Of a DNA stretch of 18,708 bases, positions 5,996-12,240 are shown one piece after another. Numbering within the stretch: position 1 is the stretch's first letter; each line of letters starts with the position of its first letter. Below the pieces are notes generated by a model. That model was not told the DNA's origin. It saw only the letters and a program-made list of their open reading frames with translations, and made no database searches. This DNA comes from an uncultured Collinsella sp. GTDB lineage: Bacteria > Actinomycetota > Coriobacteriia > Coriobacteriales > Coriobacteriaceae. Position numbers and translations under genes: made by a program. Location: contig UQTN01000033.1 of assembly GCA_900543945.1 (NCBI GenBank), positions 1 through 18,708 of the forward strand, read 5' to 3'.

Positions 5996-6845
5996 GGATT
6001 AGCTCCTGGGCCAGACGGACAAAGTCGGCAACATCAAGCGTCTCGGCGCGCGTGGTGGGTGCGATACCGCAAGCCTCAAAGGCGGCATCGAGCACGTCCT
6101 TGGCAAAGCCGTTGGCGCTCATGGAATTGCGGATGGTTTTGCGACGCTGGGCAAATGCAGCATCAATCACGCGAGCCACAAAGTCGCGATCGAGCCCTTC
6201 GGGCACCACGCCGTCAACACGGTCGATACGCACGACGGCCGAGTCCACGTGCGGCGCCGGCATAAAGCAACGCGGCGGCACCTCAAAGCGACCCGTCACC
6301 TGCGCATACAGGCCGAGCTTTGCCGTATAGCCGCCATAGGTCTTGTTGCCCGGCACTGCGGCAATGCGATCGGCAACCTCCTTTTGCACCATGACGACGG
6401 CGCGCTTGAGCGCGGGCATCGTCTGGAAGAACTGCAGGATGATTGTCGCCGCCACGTTATAGGGCAAGTTCGCGACAAATACCGTGGGCTCGCCGCCGGC
6501 GGCCTGCTCAATCTGCTCCGGGCCCACCTTAAGCGCGTCGCCCATGATAAAGCGGAAGTTGGCATAGTCGGCGGCGTGGGCGTCGAGCACCGGTTCGAGC
6601 TCAGGATCGGCCTCAATGGACGTAACGCACGCCGCTTCCTGCAGCAACGCAAGTGTCAAAGTACCGCAACCCGGACCCACCTCGAGTACGCGCTCGTCAC
6701 CTGCAAGCTCGGCAAGCTCGCAGATACGCTCGATCACATGATTGTCGATTAGAAAGTTCTGGCCCAGGCGATGCTTGGTCGCAAGGCCAAACTCCTCCAG
6801 CAGCTCCCTGGTGGCCGTGGGGTTTGCCAAAGGCGAAGTTGTCAT
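5985..6845 (-). CDS. rsmA: 16S rRNA (A1518/A1519-N6)-dimethyltransferase RsmA (KsgA)
   Basis: This enzyme dimethylates two adjacent adenines in the 3' terminal helix of 16S rRNA, using S-adenosylmethionine, late in 30S assembly. The sequence shows GQNFLID (residues 28-34), SAM motif I LEVGPGCGTLT, the acidic residue in IEADPEL, the catalytic NLPYN motif, and the C-terminal helical domain with FAQRRKTIRNSM. The length of 286 aa is typical. The start at 6845 has a perfect AAGGAGG five to six bases upstream. It sits between metG and tatD on the same strand; the metG-rsmA gap of about 110 bases holds a hairpin. The metG-tatD-rsmA grouping is common in Gram-positive genomes. Confidence 0.97.
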   Translation of the reverse strand: MTTSPLANPTATRELLEEFGLATKHRLGQNFLIDNHVIERICELAELAGDERVLEVGPGCGTLTLALLQEAACVTSIEADPELEPVLDAHAADYANFRFIMGDALKVGPEQIEQAAGGEPTVFVANLPYNVAATIILQFFQTMPALKRAVVMVQKEVADRIAAVPGNKTYGGYTAKLGLYAQVTGRFEVPPRCFMPAPHVDSAVVRIDRVDGVVPEGLDRDFVARVIDAAFAQRRKTIRNSMSANGFAKDVLDAAFEACGIAPTTRAETLDVADFVRLAQELIHDA

Positions 6846-6883
6846 AGTTGCCTCCTTAGCATGATGGCGGCGTCTTGAAACGA

Positions 6884-6913
6884 AAGGGCATGGACCGTTG
6901 CGGCCACGCCCTT
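6884..6913 (-). other. Hairpin in the metG-rsmA gap
   Basis: On the minus strand AAGGGCGTGG pairs with TCCATGCCCTT over about ten pairs (one G-T) around a ten-base loop. No proper T run follows (TCGTTTC), so it is a weak terminator, an attenuator or an mRNA processing site rather than a clear stop. It would lie between the metG stop and the rsmA ribosome site. Confidence 0.4.
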
Positions 6914-6955
6914 ACATCTAAACAGCAAATTGCCGATATGGCGCTCGCGAAGTCT

Positions 6956-8557
6956 CTACGCCAGACGCGGGAACAGCGGATCGCCCTTCTCGACGGGCTG
7001 ACCACCAGCAAGCAGGCCCCAAGCGCAAATGCCCTTGAGGTCGTCGCTCGCGGCCTCGCCCTCACAGGACAGGCGGCGCAGAGCCTCGACAGAAGTCTGG
7101 GGCATGAGCGGCATCAGCAGGTGGGCGGCGATGCGGATGGCCTCGAGCAGGTTGTAAATCACAAATGCCAGCTCGTCAGCCTTGGCCTCGTCCTTGGCAA
7201 GCGCCCAGGGCTCGGAGTCCTCGATGTAGTGGTTGGCGGTATGGATGAGCTCCATGACCTCATCCTTGGCCCCGCCGTAATCGAGCATGTCCATCTTGGC
7301 CATGTAGCGCTCGACCAGACCATCGGCGATCTTTGCCAGCGGGTTATCGAACGCGTCGGCAGACGCCGGTTTAGCCGGGGCGCAGCCGTCAAAGTACTTT
7401 GCGCTCATGTTGAGCGAGCGCGAAATGAGGTTGCCCCAGCTGTTGGCCAGGTCGGCGTTGTAGACCTGCTCCATACGATCGAAGCTGATGGCGCCGTCGG
7501 TGCCGGGGACCACGTCGGTCATAAAGTAATAGCGGTAGCCCTCGACGCCCAGCATGTCGATAACATCCTGCGGAGCGATGGCGTTGCCGCGGCTCTTGGA
7601 CATCTTCTCGGCCTTACCGGTCTCGGCATTGCGCACGGTCAGGAAGCCGTGGGCAAAGACGTGCTCGGGCAGGGCCTCGCCGATGGCCATGAGCATCGCG
7701 GGCCAAATGACGCAGTGGAAGCGGATGATGTCCTTACCCACGATGTGGAACTGCGCAGGCCAGCGATAGGCCAGCTCGGCACGGGCCTCATCGGTGTCGA
7801 CACCGTAGCCGACGGCCGTCATATAGTTGAGCAACGCATCGAACCACACGTAGGTCACGTGACCCTCGTCAAACGGGACCTGAATGCCCCAGTCAAAGCT
7901 CGTACGGCTCACGGAAAGGTCGTTAAGGCCGCCCTCGACAAAGCTACGTACCTCGTTCATGCGGAACGCAGGCTCGACAAAGTCGGGGTGCTCGTCATAG
8001 AGCTTGAGAAGCTTGTCCTGGAAGGCGGAAAGCTTAAAGAAGTAGGACTCCTCCTGCACACGCTCAAGCGGACGGTGGCAGTCGGGGCATAGATGCTGGC
8101 CGACGCTGCCGTACTCCTCGTCGCCCTTCTGGACCTGCGTATCGGTGAAGTAGGTCTCGTCAGGCACGCAATACCAACCGTCGTAGCTGCCCTTATACAG
8201 GTAACCGGACTCCTTCATGCGCTCCCACAGATACTGCACGGCATGATGCTGGCGCGGCTCGGTGGTGCGGATGAAGTCGTCGTTGGAAATCTCGAGCTTG
8301 CTCCAAAGCTCCTTGAAGTGCGGGGCCTGGCTATCGGTCCACTCCTGCGGCGTCATGTTGTGCTTGGCTGCGGCCTCGGCGACCTTCTCGCCGTGCTCGT
8401 CCATGCCAGTCAGGAACTTGACGTTATAGCCGGCGGAGCGGCGATAGCGAGCCTGAACGTCGGCGATGATGGTGGAATAAGCCGTGCCCAGGTGCGGATC
8501 GGCGTTGACGTAGTAGATGGGCGTCGTGATAAAGAACGAAGGCTTGCTTTGATCCAT
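6956..8557 (-). CDS. metG: Methionine--tRNA ligase (methionyl-tRNA synthetase)
   Basis: This cytoplasmic class I synthetase charges initiator and elongator tRNA-Met. The HIGH-like motif is PHLG in TPIYYVNADPHLGTAYS (residues 12-28). The KMSKS loop is at 318-322. Between them lies the connective-peptide knuckle, with Cys130 and CPDC (157-160); where many relatives have CxxC first, this one has CVPD, so three cysteines are visible. The rest is the alpha-helical anticodon-binding domain. The length of 533 aa means the C-terminal Trbp111-like tRNA-binding domain of longer forms is absent. The start at 8557 has GGAGGA nine to ten bases upstream. It lies between rsmI and rsmA on the same strand. 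Confidence 0.97.
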   Translation of the reverse strand: MDQSKPSFFITTPIYYVNADPHLGTAYSTIIADVQARYRRSAGYNVKFLTGMDEHGEKVAEAAAKHNMTPQEWTDSQAPHFKELWSKLEISNDDFIRTTEPRQHHAVQYLWERMKESGYLYKGSYDGWYCVPDETYFTDTQVQKGDEEYGSVGQHLCPDCHRPLERVQEESYFFKLSAFQDKLLKLYDEHPDFVEPAFRMNEVRSFVEGGLNDLSVSRTSFDWGIQVPFDEGHVTYVWFDALLNYMTAVGYGVDTDEARAELAYRWPAQFHIVGKDIIRFHCVIWPAMLMAIGEALPEHVFAHGFLTVRNAETGKAEKMSKSRGNAIAPQDVIDMLGVEGYRYYFMTDVVPGTDGAISFDRMEQVYNADLANSWGNLISRSLNMSAKYFDGCAPAKPASADAFDNPLAKIADGLVERYMAKMDMLDYGGAKDEVMELIHTANHYIEDSEPWALAKDEAKADELAFVIYNLLEAIRIAAHLLMPLMPQTSVEALRRLSCEGEAASDDLKGICAWGLLAGGQPVEKGDPLFPRLA

Positions 8558-8626
8558 GGGGTTTGTCCTCCAGAAAAACGTTGCATACAGGGGATGATTC
8601 TAGCGCAAGGGCTGGATATCCTCCAT

Positions 8627-9505
8627 CTATTGCATATCGAGCACCATGGCATAGACATCGCGCTTGCGGCGCGAATACTTCTGAGACAGGCGCTTGGCCA
8701 CCGCAGAGGCGGGCTCCCCCTCCTCGAGCGCGGTGCGGATATCCTCGCGCAGGGCCTCGTCGGGATCCGCTACCGCAGCGCCAACCGGCGCGATGCCGGC
8801 CTCCTCGTCCTCGCTCGGCGGCGCGATGACCAGCGCAATCTCGCCCTTTACCTCGCCGCGAGCACGCAGCTCCTCGGCAAGCTGGTCAGCGGGCCCGCGC
8901 AAGACCTCCTCGTGCAGCTTGGTGAGTTCGCGGCAGACGGCGACCTCACGCTGGGGAAAGACCTCCGCCACGGCCTCGAGCGTCGCCACGATACGATGTG
9001 GAGACTCGTAGAAGATGAGTGCGCCGGGCACCACGGCAAGGCGCTGCAAACGGCGCACACGGTCGCCGTGCTTTCGGCCCAAAAAGCCCTCGAAGAAAAA
9101 ATGCTCGCAGGGAATGCCGGACGAAACAAGCGCCGTGACGCAAGCAGAGGGCCCGGGAATAACTTCGACGGGCACATCGGCCTCACGCGCCGCCTCGACC
9201 AGCGCCTGGCCGGGATCGGACACGCTCGGCATGCCGGCGTCCGAGGCAAAGGCGAGGGTCTCCCCCGCCAGCAGACGGTCGACCAGGCCGGCAGCGCGGC
9301 TAGCGATCACATTCTCGTCGCAACGGACAAGCGGCTTGGAAATGCCCAGGTGCATCAGCAGCTTTGACGTCACACGCGTGTCTTCGCAGCAAATGGCATC
9401 GGCGGCGGCAAAAGCCTCGCCAACGCGCGGGGACAGGTCGCCTAGGTTGCCGATGGGCGTGCCGACCACATAGAGTTTGCCCGTATGGGCGCTGTTTTGC
9501 GTCAT
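8627..9505 (-). CDS. rsmI: 16S rRNA (cytidine1402-2'-O)-methyltransferase RsmI
   Basis: RsmI adds the 2'-O-methyl group to C1402 of the 16S rRNA decoding centre. It is a tetrapyrrole-methylase-fold enzyme. The N-terminal signature is LYVVGTPIGNLGDLSPR (residues 11-27), followed by ICCEDTRVTSKLL, the SAM-binding ASDAGMPSVSDPG and VIPGPSACVTALVSSGIP. The middle has EGFLGRK and FYESPHRI. The C-terminus is the usual charged extension (SRRKRDVYAMVLDMQ). The length of 292 aa is normal. The start at 9505 has AGG close upstream and lies six bases after the GH5-like stop, so the two are coupled. It precedes metG by about 70 bases. Confidence 0.97.
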   Translation of the reverse strand: MTQNSAHTGKLYVVGTPIGNLGDLSPRVGEAFAAADAICCEDTRVTSKLLMHLGISKPLVRCDENVIASRAAGLVDRLLAGETLAFASDAGMPSVSDPGQALVEAAREADVPVEVIPGPSACVTALVSSGIPCEHFFFEGFLGRKHGDRVRRLQRLAVVPGALIFYESPHRIVATLEAVAEVFPQREVAVCRELTKLHEEVLRGPADQLAEELRARGEVKGEIALVIAPPSEDEEAGIAPVGAAVADPDEALREDIRTALEEGEPASAVAKRLSQKYSRRKRDVYAMVLDMQ

Positions 9506-9511
9506 ATCAAC

Positions 9512-10573
9512 CTATTCAATCATGCCGCGCTCGAGCGTACCAAGCGCCGCGCGGGCGTCCCATGCTGCAATGCGCTTCTCGGTCTTCCACGTTTGGAAGA
9601 ACCAACCGGCAGCCGGCGCAAACGAAGCCAGCTGGTTGGCGATAAACACGCGCTCGTAGGCATTGCGGCCCTCAGGCGTAACCGACGAGTTGGCAAAGAT
9701 CGCCGCACCCGACCATTCGCCCACCAGCACGGGGAACCCAGTCGAAATCGCCTCTTTGAGCTCGCGCTTGTTGCGCGAAATCGCCGTCGTCAGCCCGCGG
9801 GGGCTCGTGATGTCGAGCGCATATTCGTCACGGTAATGGTACAGGTGAAGGTCCATGTAGACGTTCTTGTACTTGGCGCCGCGCATAAAATGCTTCCACT
9901 CGCTGGGATGCCCCGACGACGAGAAGACGACGATCTTATCCTCGGGCATATACGAACGAACGAGCTCGTAGGCATCGCGATAGAAATTGCGCAGGTAGTG
10001 GGCCGGAATGCCATCCGTCATGGTGAAGAGGCTCTTGCGAACGCTCATCTGCGGCGTGTCCAGCAGCTCAATGCCCAGCAGGCTCTCGGCCTCGCCATAG
10101 CGATCGGCCAAGCGCTCGAGCACGTCGAGTGCGACATGACGGCCGTTGGTGGACGAATGCCACTCGGCGACAGCTTCCGGCGTGGTGGGCGAATCGTTGG
10201 AATCGCCCTGGCCACCGGGCACGGTTGCCAGATCGAGCAGCACGCGGATGTCGTACTTGGCAGCCCACTCAATTGCACGGTCAATGTAGTCGACAACCGA
10301 GATGTAGGACGCATCGGACTCCTGCGAACCAAAGGCATACCAGGGCACCGGCAGACGCACGGCATTGAGACCGATCTGCGCCATGCGGCGAAAATCGTCC
10401 TCGCTCACAAACGTCTCGTAATGACGGCGCATGCGCTCGTTATAGGCAGCGGTGCCCATGGCCTCCTGCAGCTCAGCTGCATTGGATGCTCCGGTCGCCG
10501 CATAGAGCGACGGGGTCACCCAGGGCTCGGGAATAAACCAGCCAGAGAGATTAACGCCGAGTATCCTCTCCAT
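9512..10573 (-). CDS. GH5-like (exo-1,3-beta-glucanase-type) protein, probably catalytically impaired
   Basis: The fold signature of GH5 exo-glucanases is clear: RILGVNLSGWFIPEPWVTPS at the start (compare RGVNLGGWLVLEPWITPS of the family), RLPVPWYAF near residue 73, and the nucleophile segment LVGEWSGA with Glu286. However, the acid/base motif that should read (L)NEP reads LLDTPQ (Asp172-Thr173-Pro174), and the conserved His of DLHGAPGSQNG is Ala116 in LLDLATVPGGQ. No signal peptide is seen, so it is probably cytoplasmic. Retaining hydrolysis needs both glutamates, so activity is doubtful; a binding or altered role is possible. The start at 10573 has AAGGGGG six bases upstream. The open frame extends back to 10825, but that part is repeat DNA. 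It is the first gene of the rsmI-metG-rsmA-tatD run. Confidence 0.85.
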   Translation of the reverse strand: MERILGVNLSGWFIPEPWVTPSLYAATGASNAAELQEAMGTAAYNERMRRHYETFVSEDDFRRMAQIGLNAVRLPVPWYAFGSQESDASYISVVDYIDRAIEWAAKYDIRVLLDLATVPGGQGDSNDSPTTPEAVAEWHSSTNGRHVALDVLERLADRYGEAESLLGIELLDTPQMSVRKSLFTMTDGIPAHYLRNFYRDAYELVRSYMPEDKIVVFSSSGHPSEWKHFMRGAKYKNVYMDLHLYHYRDEYALDITSPRGLTTAISRNKRELKEAISTGFPVLVGEWSGAAIFANSSVTPEGRNAYERVFIANQLASFAPAAGWFFQTWKTEKRIAAWDARAALGTLERGMIE

Positions 10574-10766
10574 CACTGCCCCCTTCGGATCGTGCAGGCC
10601 GAGCCTGCATCGTATTGCATAGGAAAAGTATCGTTTTGAGTATACCCGCGTGTGCGGACAGGCGACCGAACGGTCTGCAAAGTGACGCGAAAGTGGGAGG
10701 AATGTCTGGGACAGGTGGGCACGAGCTGGTGCGCCGAGATGTGCACGCACGTCGGAAGTAAGCGCC

Positions 10767-10935
10767 GGAAAGCGCATCCCGTTTTTCGCAAAAGACTGGG
10801 ATGCGCTTTCCGTTCGAGGCCTCAACCGGAAAATGCATCCCGTTCTGAGCGCGGGATCTGGGATGCAGTTTCCGCCAAAGGCTGCAAAAGGAAAGCACGT
10901 CCCATTCTGACGCCGGATTCCGGGACGCAGTTTCC
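10767..10935. repeat. Three tandem REP-like hairpins
   Basis: Three palindromes of 45-46 bases repeat every 61-62 bases: 10767-10811, 10828-10873 and 10890-10935. Each has the arm form GGAAA(n)GCATCCC...GGGATGC(n)TTTCC. Hairpin 1 pairs perfectly over 14 bases, and the others carry one or two changed pairs. Loops are 17-18 bases and spacers 16 bases. Hairpin 3 carries compensating-type changes (GCACGTCCC against GGGACGCAG). No transposase gene is nearby. They lie upstream of the GH5-like gene and downstream of the tRNA-Phe element. Confidence 0.85.
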
Positions 10936-10947
10936 GCAGAGCCCTCG

Positions 10948-11010
10948 ATAAAAGAAAAGGACCCCTTTGCAGAGGTCCTAGTCAATTCAAGGTGGCGGGG
11001 AAGGGAATCG
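10948..11010 (-). repeat. Direct repeat, copy 1: tRNA-Phe 3' end plus terminator
   Basis: These 63 bases are identical to 11134-11196, 186 bases away. On the minus strand they hold the CGATTCC half of the T-arm, the 3' acceptor strand and the terminator of tRNA-Phe, but the rest of the tRNA is replaced by a hairpin-rich core. They cannot form a tRNA. Confidence 0.95.
10950..10979 (-). terminator. Duplicate copy of the tRNA-Phe terminator
   Basis: This is the same AGGACCTC/GGGGTCCT hairpin with T-rich tail as at 11136-11165, within the first direct repeat. Confidence 0.8.
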
Positions 11011-11133
11011 CGTCCGCGCGCTGCGCGGACGGACCGCTGCGGCGCTTACGCGCCTTGCGAGCTGCGCTGGCAAACGCTTACGCGTTTACTCAGCTCCGCG
11101 CCCTCACGGGGTTCGATTCCGTGCGAGGGCTAC
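11011..11133. other. Hairpin-rich core between tRNA-Phe direct repeats
   Basis: This 123-base segment has no convincing reading frame. On the plus strand it has a nine-pair hairpin CGTCCGCGC-GCT-GCGCGGACG, then GGCGC-TTAC-GCGCC, AAACGC-TTAC-GCGTTT, and finally GGGGTTCGATTCC, an exact inverted copy of the T-arm of the neighbouring tRNA-Phe, followed by GTGCGAGGGC. The order of parts parallels the tRNA-Leu core at 4777-4905, including the GTCCGCG start, the AAACGC...GCGTTT hairpin and the TGCGA.GGGC end. Confidence 0.6.
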
Positions 11134-11178
11134 ATAAAAGAAAAGGACCCCTTTGCAGAGGTCCTAGTCAATTCAAGG

Positions 11179-11196
<18 letters not shown>
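11134..11196 (-). repeat. Direct repeat, copy 2: functional 3' end of tRNA-Phe plus terminator
   Basis: This is identical to 10948-11010. The right boundary falls inside the T-arm of tRNA-Phe, and beyond it the intact gene continues. Confidence 0.95.
11136..11165 (-). terminator. Rho-independent terminator of tRNA-Phe
   Basis: On the minus strand AGGACCTC pairs with GGGGTCCT (eight pairs, one T-G) across TGCAAA, followed by TTTCTTTT. It begins about 13 bases after the tRNA 3' end. Confidence 0.88.
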
Positions 11197-11251
<55 letters not shown>

Positions 11252-11283
11252 ATTTGAGGTGTGCCTTGTTTCAAGGCTTGATT

Positions 11284-11311
11284 AGTATAACCAAGGACGC
11301 GTTCCGGTCAA
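11284..11311 (-). promoter_or_regulatory. Promoter of tRNA-Phe
   Basis: On the minus strand TTGACC (11306-11311) and TATACT (11284-11289) are 16 bases apart, each matching five of six consensus bases. The tRNA 5' end is about 32 bases after the -10 box. This is the best sigma-70-type promoter in the window. It starts within the tail region of the Tad operon, where only a weak AACCGAG/CTCGGTT stem with an internal T run could stop the Tad transcript. Confidence 0.75.
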
Positions 11312-11408
11312 CCGAGAATTTTAAAAAAGTTTTTGAGCACAGCCTCGGTTCTATAAATCGGCACGTCAGAGGCATCAGCCGGCAGCAAGAAGTTTTTCGC
11401 TCAGTCCC

Positions 11409-11768
11409 TTAAGCCGGCACGCGTTGGAGAGCAGGGGTCGAAACAATGATCGAAGGACGCTCTAGTACGGCCCAGGCGCCGGGGCAGGAGCACATACGCC
11501 AGGGACGTACGTTTTCGTAGCATACGAGGACATAGCCACGTGCATCGATAAAGGCGATGTCGATGGGATAGGCCATAAAACACGTATGGACCGAAGAGCA
11601 GCGTGGAAACGCCATGACGAGCGGCAAGCCGTTGGCGGCAACCGGACGCCGTCCCAGCATGCCGCGCAGGCGCACGACAAACGACTCCGCCACCACAAAC
11701 TCGGCCGGCGTCCAACCCAGCCTGTTGAGTGCCCGCGCGTACGCGATGTAGGACGAGACCGCGGTCAC
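11409..11768 (-). CDS. DUF192 (UPF0127) family protein
   Basis: The 119-residue protein has the DUF192 pattern: an N-terminal stretch leading into AESFVVRLRGMLGRRP, then SSVHTCFMAYPIDIAFIDARGYVL, RPWRMCSCPGAWAVLE and a short tail. DUF192 is a small beta-fold family of unknown biochemical function, often secreted or lipoprotein-anchored; no signal peptide is seen here. The start is GTG at 11768. It overlaps a TGA (GTGA) that would be the natural stop of the preceding TadE gene if one base were restored, which points to translational coupling. It is the last gene of the Tad operon. The Tad-DUF192 pairing suggests a role in pilus biogenesis, but that is inference from position only. Confidence 0.8.
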   Translation of the reverse strand: MTAVSSYIAYARALNRLGWTPAEFVVAESFVVRLRGMLGRRPVAANGLPLVMAFPRCSSVHTCFMAYPIDIAFIDARGYVLVCYENVRPWRMCSCPGAWAVLERPSIIVSTPALQRVPA

Positions 11769-12240
11769 ATGACCACCCCGGACGCCATGGATCGACCGTC
11801 ACCGCGCGCTCGTGCGACAACGTTGTCGGCGCCCCCAGCGGAACGCCAGCGATGCTGAGAGAAGTCGGCCACGGCTCATAGTGCATGGTGCAGGTGTAGG
11901 TCCTAAACGTACCGGATAGGGAGAGCAGGCCACCATCCGATGCCTCCGCGCCTTGCTCGCTCGACACTTCGATCTGCAAGCCATAGCCTTCCATGGCATT
12001 CAGAATTTGAGTCTGAACCGTCGCCGAGGCATCGGCAGAGCTTTCGTCGCCCTCCCCCTCCGACGCCACGGCGTGCGCCAACACGATGTCGGGCACCACG
12101 CGGTCGAAGCGCGCGACAGCGCTGGCAAAGATCATGACGTTGTACACGATGAGTGCCAGCACCAGCAAAACGGGCGTAACCACTGCCATCTCCACCGTCG
12201 CTTGGGCGCGCTCCTCGCGCAGACGCATGCGGATACTCAT
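11765..12240 (-). CDS. TadE-like minor pilin, probable C-terminal frameshift
   Basis: The N-terminus MSIRMRLREERAQATVEMAV is followed by one long hydrophobic helix (VTPVLLVLALIVYNVMIF), then an extracytoplasmic domain, as in TadE pseudopilins of Tad/Flp pili. The start overlaps the previous stop as TAATG (12240). As sequenced, this frame does not stop at the natural place but runs on to 11401 across the DUF192 gene, giving an Arg/Cys-rich shadow tail. One extra G in the GGGG run at 11776-11779 would give ...VDPWRPGVVM and stop at 11765, overlapping the DUF192 start by four bases. I give that end; the as-read frame is 279 codons. A real frameshift, a sequencing slip or a programmed shift are all possible. 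Confidence 0.75.

Noticed and set aside
6875..9367. Two long adjacent plus-strand frames (405 and 424 codons) opposite metG and rsmI
   Set aside because: They mirror metG and rsmI, both unequivocal, and share no recognisable motif; explained by codon bias.
9485..10639. A 384-codon plus-strand frame opposite the GH5-like gene
   Set aside because: Shadow frame; the minus strand carries clear GH5 signatures and a ribosome site.
10767..10935. CRISPR array in the repeat region
   Set aside because: Units are large palindromes with similar loops and spacers, and there are only three; no cas genes are in view.
10574..10985. Minus-strand frames extending the GH5-like gene leftward or covering the hairpin array
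   Set aside because: The extra residues derive from tandem hairpins and REP-like spacers. GVNLSGW sits at the N-terminus of the start with the ribosome site, so the repeat part is not coding.
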